Numbered from the stretch's first letter, positions 8,045-13,943 are shown. The stretch: DNA of 37,617 nt from Clostridia bacterium (GCA_900770415.1 CAAGKN010000025.1:1-37617), one strand, 5' to 3'. The notes: generated by a model from the letters alone, not told the origin. Program-made: numbers and translations.

Positions 8045-8073
8045 ATTATAGCATGCACGACCATGACATGCAA
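8045..8073 (-). promoter_or_regulatory. Strong sigma70-type promoter for the 32-aa peptide
   Basis: TTGCAT (8068-8073), a 17-bp spacer ending TGC, and a perfect TATAAT (8045-8050) on the minus strand. It includes an extended -10 and transcribes only the peptide gene before the terminator. Confidence 0.75.
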
Positions 8074-8098
8074 AGGCTTTCAGCACTTTTTAAATAAA

Positions 8099-8119
8099 AA
8101 GAGGGCATATTGCCCCCTG
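8099..8119 (-). terminator. Intrinsic terminator (minus strand)
   Basis: GGGGGCA, AATA-type loop, TGCCCTC followed by TTTTTA on the minus strand. It would end transcription coming from the repressor gene or from an RNA between 8119 and 8420, just before the toxin-like promoter. Confidence 0.65.
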
Positions 8120-8244
8120 AAAATCTCTCGCATATAAAAACCAGTAGTCTATTTTGTTATAAAAAGTACTACACCAATAGTTTATAATTCTGGAAAAGAG
8201 ACAATTTTTAGTGTTTGTTTTTCTAAAAATAAAATTGCTACAAA
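8120..8244. other. Non-coding stretch upstream of the GGGTA box array
   Basis: No open frame with a ribosome-binding site was found on either strand. It is AT-rich with a weak inverted repeat (AGTAGT near 8142, ACTAC near 8170). Together with the array and AT-rich palindromes up to 8420 it forms about 300 bp without a gene. Confidence 0.4.
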
Positions 8245-8304
8245 GGGTAAGCTAAGGGTATCGATACCCTTTGGATACCCTTTCAATACCCTACCTAGGT
8301 ACCC
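8245..8304. repeat. Phased GGGTA/TACCC box array (iteron-like)
   Basis: Six boxes: GGGTA at 8245 and 8256, TACCC at 8265, 8276, 8287 and 8300. Spacings within each orientation are 11, 11, 11 and 13 bp, about one helical turn. The central pair forms a perfect 18-bp palindrome AAGGGTATCGATACCCTT (8254-8271). This is typical of a multi-site protein-binding array such as origin iterons or a repressor operator cluster. Confidence 0.7.
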
Positions 8305-8320
8305 TTTAAGAAAAAGAATA

Positions 8321-8400
8321 AGAATAATACTTATACTATATAGTAATAATATAGTAATCTATATAGTAGTAACACTATATAGTTAACTACGTAGTTTTCT
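8321..8400. other. AT-rich palindromic region beside the box array (origin candidate)
   Basis: ACTATATAGT occurs at 8335-8344 and 8374-8383, with CTATATAGT at 8359-8367 and the 12-bp palindrome AACTACGTAGTT at 8385-8396. A nearly pure A/T stretch next to GC-containing boxes matches the layout of a DNA-unwinding element next to iterons. No replication function can be proved from sequence. Confidence 0.5.
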
Positions 8401-8422
8401 TTCTTTGTGTACTTTCTTTCTT

Positions 8423-9031
8423 TTAAAAATTTCTCAAAAGTCCAACAACTTCGCCAATGATATTCAAATTCTTAATCTTGTCACCCTCAATAAATCTATG
8501 CGGAAATTCAGGATTGTTGGATTTCACTACAATTTGGTCAAAGTTCTTGCATAATTTCTTCAAAAATATTTCATTATCGTAACGGAACAAGTAAATTCTA
8601 TCATCTATGATTTGCTCACCGTTCCACATCTTGATTATAACCTTGTCATTGTCCATTATTTCAGGTTGCATTGATGAACCCTTAGCAAGTATTACTGAAT
8701 ATTTGTTAGTCGTGCTGTAACGGCTGATAACATCCTTGGGTACAGATATTTTATGAGAACTTTCATCAAATACCATCAAACCTGCTCCACAACTTCCGGC
8801 TACATTGTCGTAGAAATCCAGTTGGATTGTGTTAGGGTCAGAGTTACCACGTAGAGAAACTGCATAATGTGTTTCAAGGAGTTTAACCTCTTCATCTTTG
8901 AATTCACTATCACGCATTACTCTATTACCAATTACGGATTGTTTAACTCCTATAATTTTTGCTATCTCATTTTGTGATGGTTTATATTGTATTAAGTTTT
9001 GTAAAGTAGCGAAAAGTACACTACTACGCAT
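8423..9031 (-). CDS. LexA/CI-type repressor with S24 autopeptidase domain
   Basis: The 202-aa protein starting at 9031 is preferred because AAAGGA lies 7 bases upstream; an ATG 18 bases earlier has no site. The N-terminus carries an HTH (NEIAKIIGVKQSVIGNRV). An Ala-Gly cleavage site lies in SCGAGLMV (about residue 83), the catalytic Ser in GSSMQPEIMDND (S120) and the Lys in IFLKKL (K158). Such proteins keep the prophage silent and self-cleave on RecA activation. It is divergent from a 52-aa RHH gene, with an operator-like palindrome between them, as in lambdoid immunity regions. Confidence 0.88.
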   Translation of the reverse strand: MRSSVLFATLQNLIQYKPSQNEIAKIIGVKQSVIGNRVMRDSEFKDEEVKLLETHYAVSLRGNSDPNTIQLDFYDNVAGSCGAGLMVFDESSHKISVPKDVISRYSTTNKYSVILAKGSSMQPEIMDNDKVIIKMWNGEQIIDDRIYLFRYDNEIFLKKLCKNFDQIVVKSNNPEFPHRFIEGDKIKNLNIIGEVVGLLRNF

Positions 9032-9078
9032 TTTCCAATCCTTTCTCATACATTTGATGTAAATTTCTCTTTTTGTGG

Positions 9079-9107
9079 TTGCATTTTATCACTTTCTGTG
9101 ATACATT
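9079..9107 (+). promoter_or_regulatory. Early promoter (PR-like) overlapping an operator
   Basis: TTGCAT (9079-9084), 17-bp spacer, TACATT (9102-9107). The inverted repeat TATCAC-TTTCT-GTGATA (9087-9103) fills the spacer and -10, so repressor binding would occlude it. It reads toward the 52-aa gene. Confidence 0.65.
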
Positions 9108-9130
9108 GTGTTTATTAAAGGAAACGCACA

Positions 9131-9289
9131 ATGACAAAAACAGAACATTTTACGGTAAGAATATCCTCGGATTTGAGAAATAAACTCCGTAAAAGTGCAG
9201 AGAAGCACAAATGGAGTTTAAGTTTCACAATCTGCGAGATACTCGAAAACCATTTCAAAAAGTATGAACTATCTGGAGATTTACGATAG
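9131..9289 (+). CDS. 52-aa ribbon-helix-helix protein (Arc-like), Cro position
   Basis: It begins MTKTEHFTVRISSDLRNKLR. The beta strand HFTVRIS and helices DLRNKLRKSAEKH and SLSFTICEILENHF match the Arc/MetJ fold. AAAGGAAA lies upstream of the ATG at 9131. Divergent from the CI-type repressor, it takes the place of a Cro gene and may counter-repress the shared region. Confidence 0.7.
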   Translation: MTKTEHFTVRISSDLRNKLRKSAEKHKWSLSFTICEILENHFKKYELSGDLR

Positions 9290-9305
9290 TTTTTTGAGAG
9301 ACAAA

Positions 9306-9331
9306 AGGGAACTTAAAAAAGTTCCCCCAAA
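9306..9331 (-). terminator. Hairpin terminator after the minus-strand Arc-like gene
   Basis: GGGAACTT (9308-9315), AAAA loop, AAGTTCCC (9320-9327); the minus strand continues TTTTG. It lies downstream of both the minus Arc-like gene and the plus 52-aa gene. Confidence 0.55.
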
Positions 9332-9392
9332 ATCTCCATAACAAGCATAACACAAACAAGCCTTAGTATCGACCAAAAGGCTTAGTTTGTAA

Positions 9393-9410
9393 TACAAATT
9401 TACATTTGTA
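9393..9410. promoter_or_regulatory. Operator-like inverted repeat TACAAAT-TTAC-ATTTGTA
   Basis: Perfect 7-bp arms around a 4-bp centre, just beyond the stop of the minus-strand Arc-like gene. An AAGCCTT/AAGGCTT inverted repeat lies just upstream (about 9359-9383). It could be an operator or part of the 3' end. Confidence 0.4.
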
Positions 9411-9421
9411 CTTTGAAAACT

Positions 9422-9661
9422 TTATTTATTATTTTCGGAATGAGATTTAAGCCAATTATCAATATACTTCTCAATCTCTTTAGCAATTGGCTTAGGGATT
9501 TCTATACATTCATCTTTATGTAAATAGAAATCAACAATGTTCTCAAGTTCTTTTGCAATGGAACGTCTATTAAATTTAGCTTGCTGCTTAAGTTCTTCAT
9601 ACAAAGCTGCATCCATTCGCATTGTAAAGCGAACTTCGTTGTTATCTTCAATATTTTCCAT
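9422..9661 (-). CDS. Arc-like repressor (79 aa)
   Basis: The frame is open further upstream, but the ATG at 9661 has AAGGTGG 6 bases before it, and the extra upstream residues are hydrophobic and unlike the family. The protein has the Arc signature EVRFTMRMDAALYEEL followed by FNRRSIAKELENIVDFYL, plus a charged C-terminal helix. Arc-like dimers bind operators through the FTMRM strand. It is divergent from a second Arc-like gene, resembling the arc/mnt immI pair of P22, although no antirepressor gene lies between them. Confidence 0.8.
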   Translation of the reverse strand: MENIEDNNEVRFTMRMDAALYEELKQQAKFNRRSIAKELENIVDFYLHKDECIEIPKPIAKEIEKYIDNWLKSHSENNK

Positions 9662-9683
9662 AAAATCCACCTTATAGAAACTT

Positions 9684-9711
9684 ATTCTAGCAAATAATAA
9701 TAAAATTTCAA
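9684..9711 (-). promoter_or_regulatory. Promoter of the minus-strand Arc-like gene
   Basis: TTGAAA (9706-9711), 16-bp spacer, TAGAAT (9684-9689) on the minus strand. An inverted repeat TAGAA-ACTTA-TTCTA (9675-9689) overlaps the -10 and could be an Arc-type operator. Confidence 0.55.
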
Positions 9712-9719
9712 ACACTATA

Positions 9720-9748
9720 TTGACACCAAATAAAAACCATGATAGTAT
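9720..9748 (+). promoter_or_regulatory. Promoter of the plus-strand Arc-like gene
   Basis: TTGACA (9720-9725), 17-bp spacer, TAGTAT (9743-9748). A perfect -35 and optimal spacing make this one of the best promoters in the window. It could also feed the early operon beyond 9917. Confidence 0.7.
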
Positions 9749-9767
9749 ATAACTTAAGGACACTAAA

Positions 9768-9917
9768 ATGACATCAAATAACACAGAAAAGGTGAGATTT
9801 ACAATGAGATTAGATAAAGAAATCTACGACAAAATTGTAAAACTTGCCAAAAAACGTAAAAGGTCAATAAACAACGAAATTGCATATAGACTAGAAGAAA
9901 GTTTAAAACTAGACTAA
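9768..9917 (+). CDS. Arc/Mnt-like repressor (49 aa)
   Basis: The ATG at 9768 follows AAGGA by 7 bases. The product reads EKVRFTMRLDKEIYDKIVKL and then RSINNEIAYRLEESLK, a nearly minimal Arc fold. FTMRL in this protein and FTMRM in the divergent partner suggest that the two recognise related operators. It is the last coding gene before the structured RNA at 9958. Confidence 0.78.
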   Translation: MTSNNTEKVRFTMRLDKEIYDKIVKLAKKRKRSINNEIAYRLEESLKLD

Positions 9918-9932
9918 CAAAATTCATACAAA

Positions 9933-9960
9933 TTTACAAAAGATTTATCCACTTTATAGG
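9933..9960 (+). promoter_or_regulatory. Candidate promoter of the leader RNA / early operon
   Basis: TTTACA (9933-9938), 16-bp spacer, TATAGG (9955-9960). A moderate match placed so that transcription would start at the GC-rich structured segment. Confidence 0.4.
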
Positions 9961-10135
9961 GTACGGCGAAGAGAGGTTAGAGAACAAGCCGAAAGACATT
10001 AACCACCCGACAGGTTGGACGGTTTAATAAAAAGTTTTTAATCAGGGCTACTCAAGCATATCCCTTTCTTAATCTGTGTAGGGCTTTGTGAAACACCGTT
10101 GGAGTTATTCCAAAGCCCAGTAGCCCTGCCATAAG
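9958..10135 (+). ncRNA. GC-rich structured leader RNA of the early operon
   Basis: A non-coding segment far richer in G+C than its surroundings. A perfect 10-bp stem CAGGGCTACT (10043-10052) / AGTAGCCCTG (10119-10128) encloses a second perfect 8-bp stem GGGCTTTG (10081-10088) / CAAAGCCC (10111-10118) that stacks directly on it. Upstream, GGTTA (9975-9979) can pair with TAACC (10000-10004). It precedes a terminator (10218-10250) and two more in the early operon. I recognise no known RNA family. A put/EAR-like antitermination RNA or a trans-acting RNA are possibilities. Confidence 0.6.
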
Positions 10136-10217
10136 AACTTTAAAAGCCTTTATATTGTTGTAATAGGGAAAGTTAAAAAAGAAAGGAAGTCTCCTAATCT
10201 ATTATTCTTACAAAATC
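10136..10217. other. Non-coding spacer between leader RNA and terminator
   Basis: AT-rich, with AACTTT (about 10136) and AAAGTT (about 10169) able to pair. No open frame with a ribosome site was found. With the leader RNA and terminator it makes about 350 bp without a protein gene. Confidence 0.4.
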
Positions 10218-10251
10218 GGCATCAAGCCCTATGATGCCGTAAGGCTTTTTC
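10218..10251 (+). terminator. Intrinsic terminator in the early leader
   Basis: GGCATCA (10218-10224), 7-nt loop, TGATGCC (10232-10238), then GTAAGGCTTTTT. It lies between the structured RNA and the first early gene, so readthrough must be controlled or a new start used. Confidence 0.65.
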
Positions 10252-10271
10252 AAATATGAAAGGATTACATT

Positions 10272-10373
10272 ATGAATAAATTAGTAAGATTTTTCAAAGA
10301 ATTGTTAGTCAGCTCAATTTTTGGAGCTTTGTATGGCTACGTACTATTTCAATACATTTTTATTGGAGGATAA
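10272..10373 (+). CDS. 33-aa single-span membrane peptide
   Basis: The ATG at 10272 follows AAAGGATT. It begins MNKLVRFFKELLVSSIFGAL, with a basic amphipathic start and one membrane segment (about 13-31), ending in Gly-Gly. The ribosome site of the next gene lies in its last codons. Function unknown; small membrane peptides at the head of early operons often affect the host envelope or superinfection, but nothing here proves it. Confidence 0.55.
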   Translation: MNKLVRFFKELLVSSIFGALYGYVLFQYIFIGG

Positions 10374-10377
10374 GAGA

Positions 10378-10623
10378 ATGGAACAAGAAATTACAGGTGA
10401 AAGCTTAGCAAATAGCCTAAATGCTATAATTCTTTATAAGAAGATTTCAACAATTGAAGAAAAAATGAAGTCTTATAAAGAAAGAATTGATAGGTTAACC
10501 GTTGATATTCCGGAGTTCTGCAAACCGAAAGAAGATAGATTTGAAACGTTTGTAAATAGGGCTATCAACGATATGATAAGAAATAACACTTTAGAAGAGT
10601 GTTATCAAAAAGCATTAAAGTAA
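10378..10623 (+). CDS. Small coiled-coil early protein
   Basis: An 81-aa protein. The ATG at 10378 follows GGAGG by 8 bases, so I reject the longer in-frame start. It is helical and charged (residues 25-45 coiled coil, ISTIEEKMKSYKERIDRL). No family recognised. It ends just before a long-stem terminator element (10638-10723). Confidence 0.6.
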   Translation: MEQEITGESLANSLNAIILYKKISTIEEKMKSYKERIDRLTVDIPEFCKPKEDRFETFVNRAINDMIRNNTLEECYQKALK

Positions 10624-10637
10624 TGAATCTACTTGTC

Positions 10638-10723
10638 GAGAGAGGTACCTCCTTATAAACACTGTAACATAAACTAACCAAAATAAACTTGATGATGTGA
10701 AATATTGTACCTCTCTTTTTTTT
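10638..10723 (+). terminator. Long-loop hairpin with U-tract (terminator or small RNA)
   Basis: AGAGAGGTAC (10639-10648) pairs perfectly with GTACCTCTCT (10707-10716), followed by a run of T. The 58-nt loop is unusually large for a simple terminator, so this may be an sRNA-like 3' end. Confidence 0.55.
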
Positions 10724-10765
10724 AAGTATTACATTATATATCACTCTATTTATTGAGACCCTACA

Positions 10766-10787
10766 GGGGATTGTTAATCCCCTTTTT
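10766..10787 (+). terminator. Strong intrinsic terminator inside the early operon
   Basis: GGGGATT (10766-10772), GTT loop, AATCCCC (10776-10782), TTTTT (10783-10787). It lies between the 81-aa gene and the 52-aa gene that starts at 10808, with no clear promoter after it. Confidence 0.75.
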
Positions 10788-10807
10788 CATTACGAAAGGA
10801 CAATATT

Positions 10808-10966
10808 ATGTGCGGTTATGACCCATTTGCATTATACGACTGGCTAATGGATAGAGAAGCCGAAGCTTATCAAGCCGGTTATGATAGCTACGAAGATTAT
10901 TACGTAGCAATGAAAGAAGATAAAGAAAACGAAGATTTCGATAGATACCACGAAGAAAATTGTTAG
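10808..10966 (+). CDS. Small acidic early protein
   Basis: 52 aa, beginning MCGYDPFALYDWLMDREAEA. The ATG at 10808 follows AAAGGACAATATT. Very acidic and Tyr-rich (YDSYEDYY), with Cys near both ends. No family recognised. It is the first gene after the 10766 terminator. Confidence 0.6.
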   Translation: MCGYDPFALYDWLMDREAEAYQAGYDSYEDYYVAMKEDKENEDFDRYHEENC

Positions 10967-10980
10967 AAAAGGATTGATTT

Positions 10981-11109
10981 ATGAAAAGATGGAAAGATTT
11001 TAATGACAAAGATTTGATGAAATTATTGCAAGAAGCAATAGAATTGCAAGATGGTCGCTATATCAAAACAATTAAAGAAGAAATTACAAGACGAAATAGG
11101 AATGAATAA
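10981..11109 (+). CDS. Small charged early protein
   Basis: 42 aa, beginning MKRWKDFNDKDLMKLLQEAI and ending in a basic stretch (ITRRNRNE). AAAGGATT precedes the ATG at 10981. The ERF gene follows after 2 bases. Function unknown. Confidence 0.55.
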   Translation: MKRWKDFNDKDLMKLLQEAIELQDGRYIKTIKEEITRRNRNE

Positions 11110-11111
11110 TT

Positions 11112-11666
11112 ATGATTTACGAAAAATTAGCAAAAGCAAGAGTACAATTGCAATTAATGAAATTGAAAAAGTCTGGGAAAAATAAATTTGCAAGTTTTAG
11201 TTATTACGAATTAGCGGATATTCTACCGGCAACTAATAAAATTTTCTTAGATTTAAAAATATGTTCAAACTTTTCAATAAATAAAGATATAGCCACTTTA
11301 ACAGTTACTGATTGGGAAGACAATACCAAAGAGGTTTTTACTTCCCCTATTGAAAGCCTTGAGCTTAAAGGATGTACTAAAATTCAAGCATTGGGCGGAG
11401 TTCATACCTACCTAAAAAGATATTTATACTTGAATGCATTAGAAATTGTTGAAAATGATATGTTAGACCCAATCGTCGGACAGAATATTGACAATGACTT
11501 AGATATTTTTAAGGGCTTACAGGCAACAGATACGCTAGAAAATACCCTCGCTTATTATCGGGAAAATAAATACAAGGTGAAGGACAAAAAGAAATTTGAA
11601 ACATTATACAAACAACGCTACTTAAAACTAAAGAAAGAGATAAGAAATGGCAAAAATAACGATTGA
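11112..11666 (+). CDS. erf: ERF-family single-strand annealing protein
   Basis: A 184-aa recombinase. The ERF core runs from about residue 20 to 120: KNKFASFSYYELADILPATN at the front and LGGVHTYLKRYLYLNALEIVEND (long helix plus acidic residues) near 95-118. P22 Erf anneals complementary single strands and helps circularise or recombine phage DNA. Its neighbours (coiled-coil partner, SSB-like protein, replication-type proteins) form a recombination/replication cassette. The next gene overlaps by 20 bp. Confidence 0.85.
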   Translation: MIYEKLAKARVQLQLMKLKKSGKNKFASFSYYELADILPATNKIFLDLKICSNFSINKDIATLTVTDWEDNTKEVFTSPIESLELKGCTKIQALGGVHTYLKRYLYLNALEIVENDMLDPIVGQNIDNDLDIFKGLQATDTLENTLAYYRENKYKVKDKKKFETLYKQRYLKLKKEIRNGKNND

Positions 11667-11958
11667 TTTAGATTTAATAACATCAGAAATGGACACACTG
11701 AAAGATGAAAAAGCAAGATTATCTTTTGAATTGAAAAATGTTGAAAAAGAAATTAAAAAGCGAGAGTTACAACTTGTAACAGCACTTCAACAAGCAGATG
11801 TTAAAACAATGGATTACGGTGTATATTCCTTTGGTTGGAAAACAACTAAAAGAAAAGCCTTTGACCAAAAACTTTTCAAAGAAAAACAACCGGACTTATT
11901 TAATCAATATTACATTGAAAAAGAGACAGAAAAATTTGAGTTTAAAATCAATAAATAG
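11647..11958 (+). CDS. Coiled-coil protein of the recombination cassette
   Basis: 103 aa. Residues 10-50 form a coiled coil (MDTLKDEKARLSFELKNVEK). The C-terminal half holds KAFDQKLFKEKQPDLFNQYY, a motif often seen in small phage proteins beside annealing proteins or exonucleases. No catalytic residues recognised. It overlaps the erf end and precedes the SSB-like gene. Confidence 0.6.
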   Translation: MAKITIDLDLITSEMDTLKDEKARLSFELKNVEKEIKKRELQLVTALQQADVKTMDYGVYSFGWKTTKRKAFDQKLFKEKQPDLFNQYYIEKETEKFEFKINK

Positions 11959-11969
11959 GAGAAAAACAA

Positions 11970-12236
11970 ATGGCAGATAAAATTTTTGCAGATGGTGTTT
12001 CCATCAAAGCAAAAGCAACAAAATACGGAGAAATTTTAAAAGTAGGAATTAAAGCAGAATCTTTTATTGACTTTTTAGCTAAATATACAAATGAACGTGG
12101 ATATGTCAACCTAGACCTTAAAAGAGGACAATCCGGTAAATGGTATATGGAACTTAATACTTATTCTAAAAATAATCAAACAGAAGAAACAAATGAAAAT
12201 TTAGTATCATTTGAAGATGAAGAAATACCCTTTTAA
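11970..12236 (+). CDS. SSB-like protein with acidic DEEIPF tail
   Basis: 88 aa. The body (residues 1-68) has beta-strand spacing of a small OB fold (VSIKAKATKYGEILKVGIKA, YVNLDLKRGQSGKWYMELN). The C-terminus NLVSFEDEEIPF copies the bacterial SSB interaction tail that recruits replication and repair proteins. GGAG lies upstream of the ATG. Position beside erf supports single-stranded DNA binding. It is shorter than classical SSB (about 170 aa). Confidence 0.65.
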   Translation: MADKIFADGVSIKAKATKYGEILKVGIKAESFIDFLAKYTNERGYVNLDLKRGQSGKWYMELNTYSKNNQTEETNENLVSFEDEEIPF

Positions 12237-12287
12237 CGGAGCTTTATTTGATTTAAGTAGCTACAAAAATAAACAGAGGTATTATTG

Positions 12288-12992
12288 ATGACAAAAAGAT
12301 TTGTAGATACTGAGTTATGGCAAAAAGAATGGTTTCAACAATTAAATTTAAAACATAAATTGTTATTGAAATATATTTTTGAAAATTGCGATTGTGCCGG
12401 CTTTTGGGTTCCAAATTTTAGCCTTGCATCTTTTCTTATTGGTGAAGCCGTTACATTAAACGACGTAAAAGAAATTAATAATTACAAGAAACAGTTTGAA
12501 ATCCTTTCAAATGGAACTATTTTTGTTTCTGAATTTATTCAATTTCAATATGGCAAATTATCTGAAAGTTGTAAACCGCATAAACCAGTTATTGAAAAAC
12601 TAAAAAAATATAAATTATTTGAGAAATTAAAAAAACAAGATTCTTTGGAGGCTGAACAACATAATCCCGAAAAGAATGATGAAAAACAAAAACTTTATGG
12701 CAAGTATCAAAATGTCTTACTAAACGCTGAACAATATAACCGTTTATTGGGAATATGTGCAAGCCAAAAGTTATTAGATGAGTTGGTTGACAGCTTATCT
12801 GAAAATATTGAACAAGGGAAAGAGCAACCATATAGAGCAGATTTTCCTAATGCTCATTTTATTCGTTTGCAAAAGTACAGAAATTATCGTCTTAAAAATC
12901 CTGATAAATTCCATAAAAAGACAGAATCACACGTTGCAAATGTTATTGACAAATTATACAAAAAAACAATGGAGGCACGAAGTGGAACGTAG
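12288..12992 (+). CDS. Phage replication protein, winged-helix type
   Basis: 234 aa from the ATG at 12288 (AGAGGT upstream). Residues 3-45 (KRFVDTELWQKEWFQQLNLK ... CDCAGFW) match the start of replisome-organiser-like phage proteins, and VLLNAEQYNRLLG is common in their C-terminal parts. It probably binds origin DNA or loads replication proteins. The following gene overlaps its last 11 bases in another frame. Confidence 0.6.
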   Translation: MTKRFVDTELWQKEWFQQLNLKHKLLLKYIFENCDCAGFWVPNFSLASFLIGEAVTLNDVKEINNYKKQFEILSNGTIFVSEFIQFQYGKLSESCKPHKPVIEKLKKYKLFEKLKKQDSLEAEQHNPEKNDEKQKLYGKYQNVLLNAEQYNRLLGICASQKLLDELVDSLSENIEQGKEQPYRADFPNAHFIRLQKYRNYRLKNPDKFHKKTESHVANVIDKLYKKTMEARSGT

Positions 12993-13419
12993 TGATTTTT
13001 TAGATGCAATATTTGCATTTTTTAAAGTAAAAGATGATGGTAAAACCCAATACAAGGCTTATGATTTAGCTTTAAGTACAGGTCATAATATTGATTGGGA
13101 TAAAATGTATCTTAAAACGATTGAAACAGTTGAAACACGATATTTGCCTGCACCAAAGTTTTTTATCAATTTATTTTCTCAATGTCAAATTATTAGTGTC
13201 CAAGAAAGTAAATATTTTGGGCATAAAATAAGGGTTTATTTTTCCGATGGGAAATATCGTGATTTTGTATATACCGGTTATGGCTTAAATGTTCAAAATA
13301 TAGTTAACAGAGAGAACAACGTACGAAAAATTGTTATGTTCCCCCCGGAAACAACTTTAATAGGCAAAAATATTGTACCTGAAGATAGTAAATACAAAAT
13401 TTTATATATTGCTGCATAA
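12982..13419 (+). CDS. Unknown protein coupled to the replication gene
   Basis: 145 aa starting at GTG 12982, six bases after GGAGG, inside the end of the upstream gene; the longer open frame upstream has no site. The N-terminal half (FLDAIFAFFKVKDDGKTQYK ... ETRYLPAPKFF) resembles accessory proteins of phage replication modules. The C-terminal half is beta-rich. A helicase-loader-like or origin-binding partner role is possible but not shown. Confidence 0.55.
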   Translation: MERSDFLDAIFAFFKVKDDGKTQYKAYDLALSTGHNIDWDKMYLKTIETVETRYLPAPKFFINLFSQCQIISVQESKYFGHKIRVYFSDGKYRDFVYTGYGLNVQNIVNRENNVRKIVMFPPETTLIGKNIVPEDSKYKILYIAA

Positions 13420-13460
13420 TTTTCAGCAAACGACACACAAAATACTAGAAAGGATTTAAA

Positions 13461-13943
13461 ATGAAAATTGGACAAATTTATTATGGTGATTTAATTATCG
13501 AAAAAGACGATAGCAATGACTATAGTCAATTAGAAACGGTAATCGGCGACGTATATATCAGCGAAAATGCTACGTTGCAAGCTGATGCATTAATTTCTAT
13601 CGGTGACTCCGTATATATCAGCGAAAATGCTACGTTGCAAGCTGATGCATTAACTTCTATCGGTGGCTACGTAGATATCAGCGAAAATGCTACGTTGCAA
13701 GCTGATGCATTAACTTCTATTGGTGGCGACGTAGATATCAGAGAAAATGCTACGTTGCAAGCTGATGCATTAACTTCTATCGGTGGCGACGTAGATATCA
13801 GAGAAAATGCTACGTTGCAAGCTGATGCATTAACTTCTATCGGTGGCTCCGTATATATCAGCGAAAATGCTACGTTGCAAGCTGATGCATTAACTTCTAT
13901 CGGTGGCTCCGTATATATCAGAGAAAAATTAAAACTGTACTAA
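13461..13943 (+). CDS. Tandem 20-residue repeat protein (beta-solenoid-like)
   Basis: 160 aa. A unique N-terminus (MKIGQIYYGDLIIEKDDSND) is followed by about six repeats of ISENATLQADALTSIGG, nearly identical at DNA level with a 60-bp period. Hydrophobic residues recur like a right-handed solenoid or leucine-rich repeat. AAAGGATTT precedes the ATG. After the last repeat the frame ends in EKLKLY-stop, while a sensible continuation (KDKKEKYTVQEV) lies in the -1 frame, so the C-terminus may be frameshifted. Function unknown; protein-protein interaction is likely. Confidence 0.7.
   Translation: MKIGQIYYGDLIIEKDDSNDYSQLETVIGDVYISENATLQADALISIGDSVYISENATLQADALTSIGGYVDISENATLQADALTSIGGDVDIRENATLQADALTSIGGDVDIRENATLQADALTSIGGSVYISENATLQADALTSIGGSVYIREKLKLY
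13550..13920 (+). repeat. Six tandem copies of a 60-bp coding repeat
   Basis: Copies begin at about 13561, 13621, 13681, 13741, 13801 and 13861, each starting at or one base from GCGAAAATGCTACG. Differences cluster at the GGx-GT[A/G] codons (Asp/Ser/Tyr) and the AGC/AGA codon (Ser/Arg). Near identity implies recent expansion or gene conversion. Confidence 0.95.

Noticed and set aside
8423..9049. Start of the repressor at 9049
   Set aside because: No ribosome site precedes it, whereas the ATG at 9031 has AAAGGA 7 bases upstream.
9662..9784. Hydrophobic N-terminal extension of the minus-strand Arc-like protein
   Set aside because: It overlaps the divergent promoter region, lacks a ribosome site, and the ATG at 9661 has AAGGTGG at correct spacing.
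9918..10271. tRNA or tmRNA in the GC-rich leader
   Set aside because: No cloverleaf with T-loop GTTCRANNC or CCA-type acceptor could be formed; no tRNA was seen elsewhere in the window either.
12778..12981. Longer start of the 145-aa gene
   Set aside because: This part lies entirely within the preceding replication gene in another frame, with no ribosome site; GTG 12982 follows GGAGG.
13550..13920. Regular 60-bp repeats as a CRISPR array
   Set aside because: The repeats are contiguous with no spacers and lie in frame in a protein gene.
13917..13943. Programmed -1 frameshift at GAGAAAAATTA
   Set aside because: It does not form a proper X-XXY-YYZ slippery heptamer, and the -1 frame itself ends after about 30 codons.
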